Assembly: GCF_000368925.1 (NCBI RefSeq)
Contig: NZ_KB849754.1
Span: 177,010 to 210,572 of the forward strand
Reading direction: 5' to 3'
DNA: 33,563 nucleotides
Origin: Acinetobacter bereziniae LMG 1003 = CIP 70.12
GTDB taxonomy: Bacteria > Pseudomonadota > Gammaproteobacteria > Pseudomonadales > Moraxellaceae
Shown in pieces: positions 1-7,592 of this stretch. The translations under genes were made by a program, and so were the position numbers. Below the pieces are notes generated by a model. The model was not told the DNA's origin and searched no databases. It worked only from the letters and a program-made list of their open reading frames with translations. How positions within the stretch are numbered: position 1 is the stretch's first letter; each line of letters begins with the position of its first letter.

Positions 1-69
1 TGACCAGCTACCACAACAAAATAAGGTAGCTTAACTAGAGCAGAGTATCACTTATAAATAAGCTTTTAG

Positions 70-318
70 TTGTTCAAACATGTGGGACCACCTCTAAAAA
101 AAGCACATTATTTTTTTGATAACTTATGGCAAAGAAAGTTAATTACACACCCGAACCTAACAAAAAATCAAGCAAGAAGATTAGGATATAAGTGGTTATC
201 AGAAAAGTTAAATATATCGCACCATTTATGCCACATTGCTTTTTTTGATATAGATCTATGTAATCAGGTTATTTTAATATGTGAGCCTTATTTTATTTCA
301 TTAAATAGAAATAATTGA
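70..318 (+). pseudogene. C-terminal remnant of a DUF3268-type zinc-finger protein
   Basis: The frame opens directly after a TAG at 67-69 and the only start is a TTG at 70 without a good ribosome site. The 82 residues match what I recall of the C-terminal half of the DUF3268 (zinc-finger-containing) family: a FDNLWQRK segment, an ARRLGYKWLSEKL helix and a HLCHIAFFD...CNQVILIC end. The N-terminal CxxC zinc finger and the G-rich middle expected in that family are absent, so this is most likely a 5'-truncated relic. The family occurs on phages and plasmids and has no firmly known function. A shortened expressed form cannot be excluded. Confidence 0.5.
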
Positions 319-334
319 TATTACTTTTATTCAA

Positions 335-451
335 CGTATACGGTGATTTTAATTGATTAAAATATTTTCATTGCTGAACCACTACCGTTGTTATATTCAG
401 CTTCATTTATATTTTAAGAAAAAGTTATAAACGCCACTTAATAGCTATTAT
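335..451 (+). promoter_or_regulatory. Promoter module A (repeat copy 1)
   Basis: Seen in sequence: CGTATACGGTGA at 335-346, the palindrome TTTTAATTGATTAAAA at 347-362, then TTTTAAGAAAAA running into GTTATA (424-429), a 16-bp spacer and TATTAT (446-451). The same order recurs at 1706, 13072 and 30873. In this copy the gap from palindrome to -35-like box is 61 bp instead of 29-30. It serves the gene starting at 499. Confidence 0.65.
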
Positions 452-474
452 GGAATCTCAGATGTAGAGCACAC

Positions 475-490
475 GGCTCAAAACTTGGAG
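475..490 (+). promoter_or_regulatory. Leader/RBS repeat, copy 1
   Basis: GGCTCAAAACTTGGAG sits 8 nt before the ATG at 499. It contains the ribosome site and matches leaders at 2005, 2760, 30980 and, on the minus strand, 10398 and 11520. Confidence 0.7.
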
Positions 491-498
491 ATTTTAAA

Positions 499-1647
499 AT
501 GTCACATTTCACAGTTGCAGTAGTTACCACCCCTGATGGTGATGTTGTAGATGCCCTAGAACCATTTTACGAATTTGAATGCTCAGGCATTAAAAACAAA
601 TATTGCATTTCAGAATCATCATTGGACGAAATTAAAGACCAATACGAATCGACAGAAATCACTTTGATGAAAAACTCAAAGCCTATCTTAGATGATGGTG
701 AAGAACGCTATGCGTTTCTTGACGACCCTCGTTTCGTGCGTGATGCAACAGACTTAGAGCTTGATGCCATCAAAAACAACAAAGGTGATATTTTTGCTGA
801 CTTCCCGAACGGCGGTGAGCATTTATCAGTGGTACAGGTCAAAAACGATGATGGTACGTACTCAAGTCGCATTCGTGATTTAGGCATGTTCATTCAATGG
901 CATCAAAAAGATGTGCCATGTACTGAAGTGTTTGAGCTTCAACAGTTCATTAATTGGTATAACGAAGAAGTTACGCCAACTGTTTTGACAGGTGAAAAAC
1001 CTGATGAAAGTTGGACAGAATGGATAGAGCTTGATGCTGATGGCAAAGTGGTCGATTACTTCACCACCACCAACCCGAATCCGAAATACGATTGGTATGA
1101 AATCGGAGGACGTTGGAAAAACATGCTGTTGCGTCTTGATGGACGTAATGTGAATAGTTGCCCGATTGGTGAGCTTGATTTTGAATCCGAAATCAACCGT
1201 TTAAAAACCGAAGCCAACCGTGTTTATGACTACTTTGAAAAATGTATCGGTGATGCTTCACGTACTTGGCGTCCATTAAGTGAATTGTGGGCTGATGAAT
1301 CAATCGAAACAGTCAATGAAAAGCGTGACATTTATCATAACCAAGATTCAATCAAAACAATTAGAGCCAATGACACTGATAAGTTTTATGGCTTGAGTGG
1401 CTATGATTTTGATGAATTTTTGGTGAGCCGTGAAGAATTCGTAGCTAAAAAATCAGCAAACCCATTCGGTACATACTGTTTCTTAGATGCGACCAGTGGT
1501 GATGAAATAGGCGACTGGACAGGTTCAGAGTGTTGCATGTTTGGACAGGATATTCGCAAGGAAGAAGATTGGGAAAACAAAAACCAAGCCTTGCTCAAGA
1601 GCTTTCCAAGCGACTATATAATCACGATTGTTGATTGCCATATCTAA
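499..1647 (+). CDS. Hypothetical protein, 382 aa, plasmid/phage type
   Basis: An acidic, aromatic-rich soluble protein starting MSHFTVAVVTTPDG, a beginning I associate with uncharacterised phage and plasmid proteins that share an MSHFTV...EPFYEFE N-terminus. A G-G-R-W segment (YEIGGRWKNMLL) lies near residue 205 and a C-terminal beta-rich part includes ATSGDEIGDWTGSECC. No signal peptide, membrane segment or enzyme motif is visible. The start is set by the strong GGAG of leader copy 1, and promoter module A lies upstream. It is a single-gene unit, closed by a terminator 10 bp after the stop. Function unknown. Confidence 0.85.
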   Translation: MSHFTVAVVTTPDGDVVDALEPFYEFECSGIKNKYCISESSLDEIKDQYESTEITLMKNSKPILDDGEERYAFLDDPRFVRDATDLELDAIKNNKGDIFADFPNGGEHLSVVQVKNDDGTYSSRIRDLGMFIQWHQKDVPCTEVFELQQFINWYNEEVTPTVLTGEKPDESWTEWIELDADGKVVDYFTTTNPNPKYDWYEIGGRWKNMLLRLDGRNVNSCPIGELDFESEINRLKTEANRVYDYFEKCIGDASRTWRPLSELWADESIETVNEKRDIYHNQDSIKTIRANDTDKFYGLSGYDFDEFLVSREEFVAKKSANPFGTYCFLDATSGDEIGDWTGSECCMFGQDIRKEEDWENKNQALLKSFPSDYIITIVDCHI

Positions 1648-1657
1648 AACCCAAACA

Positions 1658-1690
1658 GGGATAAGCGTAAAACCTTATCCCTTTTCTTTT
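1658..1690 (+). terminator. Rho-independent terminator after the 382-aa gene
   Basis: GGGATAAG (1658-1665) pairs perfectly with CTTATCCC (1674-1681) across an 8-nt loop, followed by TTTTCTTTT. Confidence 0.85.
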
Positions 1691-1705
1691 GGGCATTTTT
1701 TAAAG

Positions 1706-1791
1706 CGCATTCGATGTTTTTTAATTGATTAAAAAGGTTTTGAATTTTTAAATTTTAAGAAAAATTAAACAGCTATTGCGCTTTGTATAAT
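1706..1791 (+). promoter_or_regulatory. Promoter module B (repeat copy 2)
   Basis: CGCATTCGATG (1706-1716), palindrome TTTTAATTGATTAAAA (1719-1734), 29 bp, TTTTAAGAAAA into ATTAAA (1764-1769), 16 bp, TATAAT (1786-1791). This is the cleanest copy of the module. The -10 overlaps an ATG at 1790, which excludes that codon as the start of the next gene. Confidence 0.7.
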
Positions 1792-1828
1792 GAATATAGA
1801 TTTAATCACTATCCTTAAAGGTTTTAAT

Positions 1829-1984
1829 ATGTGGAATACATTAGTTTTAATTCGTAAAACCGCAACGTCAAAAGAAATAAAAGACAAAGCTGATATGTAT
1901 TTAAGCCAGTTAAATACTGCAACCATTTCAGCATCTCTTAAAGCTGAAATACTCTCTTTTATCGAATCTGTTTTAAACGATTAA
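1829..1984 (+). CDS. Small hypothetical protein, 51 aa
   Basis: A short helical protein (MWNTLVLIRKTATSKEIKDK...). The frame is open from an ATG at 1790, but that codon lies inside the -10 box of module B, so the ATG at 1829, preceded by AAAGG, is preferred. It is first of a probable two-gene operon with the 141-aa gene 38 bp downstream. No family recognised. Confidence 0.6.
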   Translation: MWNTLVLIRKTATSKEIKDKADMYLSQLNTATISASLKAEILSFIESVLND

Positions 1985-2004
1985 TCAACTTAGGCTCAAC
2001 GCCT

Positions 2005-2015
2005 ACAACTTGGAG
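2005..2015 (+). promoter_or_regulatory. Leader/RBS repeat, copy 2
   Basis: ACAACTTGGAG, preceded by GGCTCAACGCCT, stands 7 nt before the ATG at 2023. It is inside an operon with no promoter of its own, which suggests the repeat acts on translation. Confidence 0.6.
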
Positions 2016-2022
2016 AAACCCC

Positions 2023-2448
2023 ATGAATTACTACAACACATTCACCATTCCATGCAATTTTAAAGTACAGCACATTGAAGATGGTCAATTTGTCGTGTTT
2101 TTTGCTGATGGCACTCAGTTAAGTTACCAGATTGAAAACACCAGCAAGGTTAAATGGATTGAACCTGAAGCATTCAGCTTAGAGCAAGTACTCCTAAGCT
2201 CAAAAGAGCCAATCAATGCCGATGATATTGACATCATTAAGTATGCTTCATACCGCTTAATTGCTGACACGCCATTGATTGATGATGATGGTAGCAATCC
2301 TGAGCCTGATTGCCTTTACTGCAAAAAATCTAGTGACACTCTTAACAGCCTCATACTTCAAGTCACTGAAGCACATACCCTCCCATGTTGGCTACTGACA
2401 TCAAACGGCGTTCATATCCTAGATATTAATGAATTGACTGAAGTTTAA
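2023..2448 (+). CDS. Hypothetical acidic protein, 141 aa
   Basis: A soluble acidic protein with a beta-rich N-terminus (FKVQHIEDGQFVVFFADG). A CLYC pair near residue 97 and a later single Cys do not form a clear zinc site. The ATG at 2023 is fixed by leader copy 2. It follows the 51-aa gene in a likely operon under module B and ends at a strong terminator. No family recognised. Confidence 0.8.
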   Translation: MNYYNTFTIPCNFKVQHIEDGQFVVFFADGTQLSYQIENTSKVKWIEPEAFSLEQVLLSSKEPINADDIDIIKYASYRLIADTPLIDDDGSNPEPDCLYCKKSSDTLNSLILQVTEAHTLPCWLLTSNGVHILDINELTEV

Positions 2449-2459
2449 TAACAATAACT

Positions 2460-2488
2460 AGTGAAGCATGTCTATTGCTTCACTTTTT
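2460..2488 (+). terminator. Rho-independent terminator
   Basis: AGTGAAGCA (2460-2468) pairs with TGCTTCACT (2476-2484) over a 7-nt loop, then TTTTT. Confidence 0.85.
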
Positions 2489-2501
2489 GGCAGTTGAAAA
2501 C

Positions 2502-2740
2502 CGCATTCGATGTTTTTTTAGTTGATTAAAAAAAGGTTTAGAAATTTGGTTGTGGCCAGCGCTAGATCTGGCGCACCAGGATCAATGCTTATTTTTATGG
2601 TTCCTTAATTGCTTCCATCATTTTAATAGCATCCTCATTACCATTTTTAGCTGCTATCTGTTAAAAGTCGCAGCAAGGATCAGTAAAACAATAATAAATA
2701 ATTTCAAAAAAGTTTTTTGGTTTAGGTTCTATCTTAAAAT
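2502..2740 (+). promoter_or_regulatory. Promoter module C (repeat copy 3), split by about 150 bp of foreign sequence
   Basis: CGCATTCGATG (2502-2512) and TTTTAGTTGATTAAAA (2516-2531, one change from the palindrome) match modules A, B, D and E. The homology to module B stops near 2546. An A-rich box with GTTTTT (2712-2717), a 17-bp spacer and TAAAAT (2735-2740) follow only about 180 bp later instead of 29-30. The core promoter and leader remain, but the palindrome is displaced. Confidence 0.5.
2546..2700 (-). other. Probable insertion carrying a gene 3'-end fragment
   Basis: This stretch separates the two halves of promoter module C and has no counterpart in the other copies. Read on the minus strand, 2660-2595 gives 21 codons ending in TAA (QIAAKNGNEDAIKMMEAIKE), which resembles the end of a Sel1/ankyrin-type helical repeat protein. 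It also carries a GC-rich hairpin, GCCAG / CTGGC, near 2555-2572. The boundaries are approximate. Confidence 0.3.
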
Positions 2741-2759
2741 TAACAATTAGAAGCACAAC

Positions 2760-2774
2760 GCTTAAAACTTGGAG
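2760..2774 (+). promoter_or_regulatory. Leader/RBS repeat, copy 3
   Basis: GCTTAAAACTTGGAG, preceded by AGCACAAC, 5 nt before the ATG at 2780. It is identical over 15 nt to the copy at 30980. Confidence 0.7.
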
Positions 2775-2779
2775 TTGAA

Positions 2780-3013
2780 ATGGCTACTATTAATGAATTA
2801 TTGAGCAAAAACCTTGATCGCAAATATGGTCCAATTGAAGCTCATGAAGTTATAGAACTTGTTCGTGTAACTCGTGCGCCAGAATCAGTAAATAACCCTT
2901 CAATGCCATCAGTTAGAATTTCTACTGCAGATCTGCACCATATGGTTGAACAAGCTAAAAAGTTCAATTTGTGGGAGGAATGGTCCACCAAGGTTTTAGC
3001 AACGCGATGGTGA
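2780..3013 (+). CDS. Hypothetical protein, 77 aa
   Basis: A small soluble protein (MATINELLSKNLDRKYG...). It is first of a compact four-gene run (2780-4018) in one direction with short gaps. The start is fixed by leader copy 3. No domain recognised. Confidence 0.7.
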   Translation: MATINELLSKNLDRKYGPIEAHEVIELVRVTRAPESVNNPSMPSVRISTADLHHMVEQAKKFNLWEEWSTKVLATRW

Positions 3014-3026
3014 GAAATCAAATACA

Positions 3027-3251
3027 GTGACTCACTTGGTTTTTGCTGAAGACTACTCAGGATCTAAATTGGTTCGTGAGAAAAACCAGTACTTGTGCTC
3101 AGCTGGAGGCTTATTCCCTGCAGATGAAGCAAAGAAAGAATTCAAAATGAAAGTAGGTGATGTTACCGTGGACACGGTACCGCACCTTGTTACATGTAAA
3201 GTGTGCCTATCACGTATTTTTACGCAACTAGCATTAACTCAATCTAATTAA
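3027..3251 (+). CDS. Small hypothetical protein with a CxxC pair, 74 aa
   Basis: The GTG start at 3027 lies 14 bp after the previous stop and has only a weak GTGAG upstream, so coupling to the preceding gene is likely. A Cys near residue 24 (YLCSAGG) and a later TCKVC pair could form a small metal or redox site, but there is no full four-ligand zinc motif. Function unknown. Confidence 0.6.
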   Translation: MTHLVFAEDYSGSKLVREKNQYLCSAGGLFPADEAKKEFKMKVGDVTVDTVPHLVTCKVCLSRIFTQLALTQSN

Positions 3252-3273
3252 TCAAATTTATAAGGTGTTCATC

Positions 3274-3735
3274 ATGAATAACAAAACAATTGCCAAAAAA
3301 ATGATTAACCAAGTTAAATCGGTTATCACTGACCCACAAGCAAAAAGCTTGTTGGCTGCTTATCACGTAGAGGCGTCATTTACCCACTTCTACGAAACAC
3401 ACAGCCACATTTACCTGGTTGGTAAAGACATTACTGCAGTCATGGCCAAACATTTTCCATACTTCACGTTTAAGACTCGTGATAACAAGAAAACCCGTCA
3501 CGGTATTGGCGATGGATCGATGTCTGATTGCTTAAACAAGCTGCGCCGTGTGTATCGCTTAGAAATAAAAAAACCGATTAGCGAGAAGTTTATCGCTGAA
3601 GTTGGTGCACCGACTTTCACAAAAAGCCAATCTGTAAGTCCTGTTGCTTATTTGATTGATGAAGTTGTGCAGCAAGAAACAGCGCCGATCGCACGGTCTG
3701 ACGTTCAAAACAGTTTTCATGATCTTTTCAATTAA
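3274..3735 (+). CDS. Hypothetical basic protein, 153 aa
   Basis: The ATG at 3274 is preferred over a GTG at 3265 because AAGG at 3262-3265 is correctly spaced for it. The N-terminal half is basic and helical; the middle carries KTRDNKKTRHGIGDGSMSDCLNKLRRVYRLE, which looks like a nucleic-acid-binding surface, but I recognise no family. It is third in the 2780-4018 run. Confidence 0.7.
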   Translation: MNNKTIAKKMINQVKSVITDPQAKSLLAAYHVEASFTHFYETHSHIYLVGKDITAVMAKHFPYFTFKTRDNKKTRHGIGDGSMSDCLNKLRRVYRLEIKKPISEKFIAEVGAPTFTKSQSVSPVAYLIDEVVQQETAPIARSDVQNSFHDLFN

Positions 3736-3769
3736 TTTGAGGCTTACTCAAAAGTGTGAGAGAGACAAA

Positions 3770-4018
3770 ATGACAAAACGCTGTTCTGGTGATGTGAAGT
3801 CACCCTGGTTCTTCATCGAGGACCAAATCCCAAACAAAGATGGCACGGCGTTTATTGTGTGGGATGAATTCTTAGACCATGAAATTAAACCTATCCGCTG
3901 GAGCGATAAGATCCGTGACTATGCTTCAGGTGATGTCGAATGGAGTGGAAGCTTCTTATTTTGGCGATATGATGATGGTACACCAGCTGAATCACCAAGA
4001 AGCTATCAGCAATCTTAA
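3770..4018 (+). CDS. Small hypothetical protein, 82 aa
   Basis: The start ATG at 3770 has GAGAGA 4 nt upstream. The open frame reaches back to 3656, but that part overlaps the 3' end of the preceding gene and is probably not translated. It is rich in Trp and Asp (SPWFFIEDQIPNKDGTAFIVWDE; SGSFLFWRYDDGTP). No family recognised. It is last of the four-gene run, and no clear terminator follows. Confidence 0.65.
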   Translation: MTKRCSGDVKSPWFFIEDQIPNKDGTAFIVWDEFLDHEIKPIRWSDKIRDYASGDVEWSGSFLFWRYDDGTPAESPRSYQQS

Positions 4019-4053
4019 TTTCTTATTTTGGAGGTAAAAGTACTTATATTTCC

Positions 4054-4145
4054 GAGGGTGTAGCCAATTGGTTTTGAGATCTGATCAATCTCATTAAAGC
4101 AAAGGTTTAATTCCTTGAATGTCAGTTCGAGTCTGACCATCCCCG
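4054..4145 (+). pseudogene. Degenerate tRNA-like sequence with long variable arm
   Basis: GAGGGTG (4054-4060) pairs with CATCCCC (4138-4144) in 6 of 7 positions including one G-U. GAGAT (4076-4080) pairs with ATCTC (4088-4092) around a 7-nt loop CTGATCA, which would present GAT. GTCAG (4121-4125) pairs with CTGAC (4133-4137) around TTCGAGT, a standard T-loop. A 28-nt variable region lies between. The D arm (4063-4075) is too short and does not pair, and CCA is not encoded (TCA follows). Probably a tRNA relic or tRNA-like element, not a working tRNA. Confidence 0.4.
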
Positions 4146-4173
4146 TCATTGCCAACAAATTCCCTCAAATGAA

Positions 4174-5463
4174 TCAATTGAAGACAATCATACCAGCCTC
4201 ACTAAAATAGTTACGGCTTTGACGTTCTGACTTAGGTTCCCAATCTCTATTTTTCAGATTACATGATCCAGCAGCAATTTTAGCCTTGCCAAACTTACTT
4301 TGAATGCTTTGAAACGCCGTCATTAACGCTTGCTCTTTTTCAAGCTGCTCTACGTCAGTTAGTAGGCCGATCGTGCGATGTTCTTCTTTTATCAATTCAC
4401 ACAACATCACGCCACATTTCTTAAACTCTATCCCCTCTTTGTACAATTTATCAATCAGTGATGTGGCAGCTTTAACAAGTTGCATCAAATTGTTTGTAGG
4501 TTGGGTAAACGTGTATGTTAACGACTTGCTGTAATACGGTTTTGACTGGTCAAATGGGTTGGATTGCAAGAAAACAATCAGAGATCCGCAAAGCTGGTGT
4601 TCATCAACAAGCCGATTGAATGCATTATGGGTATATTTGCTGACGGCTTCTTGAAGAATTGAGAGCTCAGTAATTTTCTGGCCGAAAGATTTGCTCGAGA
4701 CAATCTGTTGTTTCGCCTTAGGTGAACTTTCAAATTCAAAGCATGACTGGCCAAGCAATTCTAAAATCGTACTTTGCATATTCACATTGAAGAGTTCACG
4801 CATTCGATTCGGGTTGGATGTTGCAAGATCCAGCACAGTTAAAATCCCCATGTCATTAAGCTTTTTAGCGTACTTTCGCCCTACACCCCATATTTCATCA
4901 ACTGGCATGCTTTGATAGTAGCTTTCGACATCTACCAGGCTCATTGTCACTAAATTACAGATTCCATTTAATTCTGGATTCTTTTTGGCAAGGTTGTTGG
5001 CCATTTTACTTTCAGTCAGTGTTCTACCAACACCCACGCACGTTGTTAAGCCAATAAGCTTATATACTTGATGCCGAATCTCCCGTGCCATTTCAGTAGC
5101 ATCAAAGTTTTTAGTAAATTGAGTAAATTCTATAAAGCCTTCATCAATGCTGTAAATGCTGTAACAGCTTGGATCTACAAAACCAGATAATATTCCATGA
5201 AAACGGCGTGACATTTCGCCATACAGCGCAAAATTGCTCGATAGCACATGAACGTTATGTTTATTGATGATGTCTTGGACCTTAAAGAGTGGCGCACCCA
5301 TCGGGATTTTTAAGAGTTTAGCTTCAGCGCTTCTCGCGATGATTGTTCCGTCATTAGAGCTTAAGACAACGCATGGTTTACCCTTTAACTTAGGGTTCCA
5401 AAATGCTTCCATCGAACAATATGCCGAATTTATATCAACATGAATAAATACCCGGTTTGTCAT
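4174..5463 (-). CDS. umuC: DNA polymerase V catalytic subunit (Y family)
   Basis: Error-prone translesion polymerase of the UmuC type, 429 aa, close to the family's usual length of about 420. The palm carries the metal-binding Asp in HVDINSAY (D10) and the S-I-D-E motif at 105-108 (D107, E108). The little finger occupies roughly residues 240-360, and a UmuC-type tail (NRDWEPKSERQSRNYF) follows. The ATG overlaps the umuD stop by 4 nt (ATGA), so the two are translationally coupled. The known role is mutagenic bypass of DNA lesions as UmuD'2C during the damage response. On a plasmid it can raise host mutation rate. Confidence 0.95.
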   Translation of the reverse strand: MTNRVFIHVDINSAYCSMEAFWNPKLKGKPCVVLSSNDGTIIARSAEAKLLKIPMGAPLFKVQDIINKHNVHVLSSNFALYGEMSRRFHGILSGFVDPSCYSIYSIDEGFIEFTQFTKNFDATEMAREIRHQVYKLIGLTTCVGVGRTLTESKMANNLAKKNPELNGICNLVTMSLVDVESYYQSMPVDEIWGVGRKYAKKLNDMGILTVLDLATSNPNRMRELFNVNMQSTILELLGQSCFEFESSPKAKQQIVSSKSFGQKITELSILQEAVSKYTHNAFNRLVDEHQLCGSLIVFLQSNPFDQSKPYYSKSLTYTFTQPTNNLMQLVKAATSLIDKLYKEGIEFKKCGVMLCELIKEEHRTIGLLTDVEQLEKEQALMTAFQSIQSKFGKAKIAAGSCNLKNRDWEPKSERQSRNYFSEAGMIVFN

Positions 5464-6020
5464 TTTCGTGCGTCTTTAATGATGTAAGTCACTACGCCCC
5501 ACACAATCAATTCCTGTTCAGGTTTTAGAAAAATATGTGAGTGCTCTTGGTTTTCTGCTTTAAGCCAAACTGGAGGGATAGATTTTGCATCTGGACCAAA
5601 AATTTCATTAATTTCACCAGCTGACATTTGCTTGGTGATCATCAACCGCTTAACGGTAAAGTCTGTTTCTAGCTGAGCAACAATAATATCTAGATGCTTG
5701 GCATTGAAGCTTCTATCGATTATGAGCTTATCGTTAATATCTATACCAGCATTTAGCATGGAACGAGAGCCTACTTTACCAATAAACGTAGAGTACTCAT
5801 TGGTGATCAGCATTTCGTTGAGATCGACCGACTTTTCAATAAAATCTTGTGCTGGTGAAGGAAATCCAGCTGATAATAATTCAGCTGCAATAGGAATTTG
5901 TAAAAGCGAGTTAGATCTGACGTGCTCGAGGTCAAGAATATCGCTTATCTTTTTATTTGCACCGCTAAATGCGATAACTTTCGTTTCAGGTTTTCCTGAC
6001 GTTGAACTGCAAGTAGACAT
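5460..6020 (-). CDS. umuD: UmuD-type S24 peptidase, long Acinetobacter form
   Basis: 186 aa with a LexA/UmuD peptidase domain. The self-cleavage site is Ala51-Gly52 in LLSAGFPSP, the nucleophile is Ser87 (GSRSM) and the general base Lys124 (TVKRL). E. coli UmuD is about 139 aa with cleavage at 24-25. The extra 27 or so N-terminal residues are the mark of Acinetobacter UmuDAb-type proteins, at least one of which is known to act as a repressor of damage-response genes in addition to serving the polymerase. The start has AAGG 9 nt upstream. RecA-stimulated self-cleavage is expected by analogy. Confidence 0.92.
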   Translation of the reverse strand: MSTCSSTSGKPETKVIAFSGANKKISDILDLEHVRSNSLLQIPIAAELLSAGFPSPAQDFIEKSVDLNEMLITNEYSTFIGKVGSRSMLNAGIDINDKLIIDRSFNAKHLDIIVAQLETDFTVKRLMITKQMSAGEINEIFGPDAKSIPPVWLKAENQEHSHIFLKPEQELIVWGVVTYIIKDARK

Positions 6021-6045
6021 GAAAAAAACCTTACTATGATTTGAG

Positions 6046-6145
6046 ACCCATTGTATTGAGAGCTGTATGTTTGTTCAAATATTTCTTAAAAGTTACCAAT
6101 ACACAATGGGTTATCCTTGGAGTTAGAATAAAGATCGTCTATCTT
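6046..6145. promoter_or_regulatory. Divergent promoter region of umuDC with spaced inverted repeat
   Basis: The arm ACCCATTGTATTG (6046-6058) is inverted at 6097-6111 as CAATACACAATGGGT (two extra bases), about 38 bp apart. Minus strand: TTGAAC (6078-6073), 17 bp, TACAAT (6055-6050) for umuD, with the -10 inside one arm. Plus strand: TTGGAG (6117-6122), 17 bp, TATCTT (6140-6145) as a weaker candidate for the gene at 6171. The repeat is a plausible operator for a LexA/UmuDAb-like repressor. Confidence 0.55.
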
Positions 6146-6170
6146 ATGAATAATAAAATTTACACGTAAT

Positions 6171-7550
6171 ATGTCAGAGATGATGCCAATTATTCATTAC
6201 TTAACAGTACAGGTTTGCAAACGGGTATTCATAGAGCCTAACTACGGCGTAATGCGTTCTAATGATCCATTAGTTATAGATCCTGATCTATCAATGCAGC
6301 CATTATGTTTACTTGGCATCTCCGTCAATGATTTTCCATTAAATTACACGGAATATTATGAAAAAAATGACAGTAGTTGTTCCCTGTCAAAATTCCTGAA
6401 GACTTTTTGGAGCCGTTACTACAAGACTAATGGCCCAAATATTCCATTAGTTTTTGGAATACCAGATATCCTGGTTATCGATCATCGTGTGAAGGATATT
6501 ATTAATCAATCATTTTATAGTTGGTTAGACTCGAATAATATTCAATATGAGTTTTCTGATAGTAAGAATAAAAAAGCTATTGCTAATTTTCGTCAGCATC
6601 AACACTATCCTTATATTGAATGTTACTCTGAGATAGACGTCCTAGATACATATAAAACTAAAAATGAAGAATATGCCTTACCTTTATCCGTTCTAAACAC
6701 GATGACTAACTATTTAGATAGTGTTTTTCTCTTATCAAAGCATCGTAAAACTTTAATAGCGTATACCAGCAGACCTATTAAGCATCCAACATTTACAGAG
6801 TGCTGTCCTAACGATCTCCGACTATTTGACATTACACCTTTAGAAAGTAAAGCCGATAGAACTTTACAGGATGCATATTGGGTTAGCTCCGATTTAGAAA
6901 ATGGCAATTATGGATACTTGCGGAATAGACAAGTGAAAGAAGACATAGATTGCACCAGAGAAGATAAAAAAGCTTTTTTGGCCCTAATAAAATCATTGCC
7001 AGTTACTCAATGGATGGATATTTTTACAAGCAATCAGATTGAATTATTGAATCAATTAAAAAAACAACGATACAAAGACACAATTGATATCGATCAGATT
7101 AATTACGCAGATATGTGTTTTAAATTAGGGTTAAGTAGGGATTCTCAATACACAGTTTTAGCACTGGAGACATCTAAATTAAAACGTTCTGAAATGATTG
7201 AACTTTGGGATCAATATTCTCATGGAGGTGATGTTAAGTACTCTTGTGAAATTATGCTTCCTGACTGGTACTCTTCGCGAAATGATAAAATTTACAGATA
7301 TTTTTATTTATCTATGTGGAACAGCAGCATTATTTTCATAAGTGAATCAGGATCTCCAGCAACAAAATGTTTTGATCAAGATGAATGCATTAATTACATG
7401 TCAAAAAATCAATTCAAAATACATAATTTAAGTAATATCGTTGATATACGTCACTTTGATGAATTGCTATTAAACAACAGGCAATATTTATTGAACATCG
7501 TTAAAGAAATGGATGCTTTTGAACTTTTAAAGGACCTAAATACCGTATAA
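6171..7550 (+). CDS. Unknown 459-aa protein divergent from umuDC
   Basis: A soluble protein with no signal peptide or membrane segment and no catalytic motif that I can name. The segment around residues 93-130 (GIPDILVIDHRVKDIINQSFYSWL) weakly recalls proteins in which a short beta strand plus D-x-R-v is followed by a helix, as in DUF6930-like domains; this is only a hint. The start is uncertain: ATGs at 6171, 6180 and 6183 are all poorly served by a ribosome site. It shares the 150-bp control region with umuD, so co-induction by DNA damage is a reasonable inference. It ends in a strong bidirectional terminator. Confidence 0.8.
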   Translation: MSEMMPIIHYLTVQVCKRVFIEPNYGVMRSNDPLVIDPDLSMQPLCLLGISVNDFPLNYTEYYEKNDSSCSLSKFLKTFWSRYYKTNGPNIPLVFGIPDILVIDHRVKDIINQSFYSWLDSNNIQYEFSDSKNKKAIANFRQHQHYPYIECYSEIDVLDTYKTKNEEYALPLSVLNTMTNYLDSVFLLSKHRKTLIAYTSRPIKHPTFTECCPNDLRLFDITPLESKADRTLQDAYWVSSDLENGNYGYLRNRQVKEDIDCTREDKKAFLALIKSLPVTQWMDIFTSNQIELLNQLKKQRYKDTIDIDQINYADMCFKLGLSRDSQYTVLALETSKLKRSEMIELWDQYSHGGDVKYSCEIMLPDWYSSRNDKIYRYFYLSMWNSSIIFISESGSPATKCFDQDECINYMSKNQFKIHNLSNIVDIRHFDELLLNNRQYLLNIVKEMDAFELLKDLNTV

Positions 7551-7580
7551 AACAGAGTGTGGAAACACACTCTGTTTTAT
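7547..7580. terminator. Bidirectional terminator
   Basis: A perfect 15-bp inverted repeat (ATAAAACAGAGTGTG / CACACTCTGTTTTAT) around a GAAA loop. It contains the stop codon of the 459-aa gene and has T/A runs on both sides, so it can also close the convergent gene at 7593. Confidence 0.9.
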
Positions 7581-7592
7581 AGAAAATGATTT

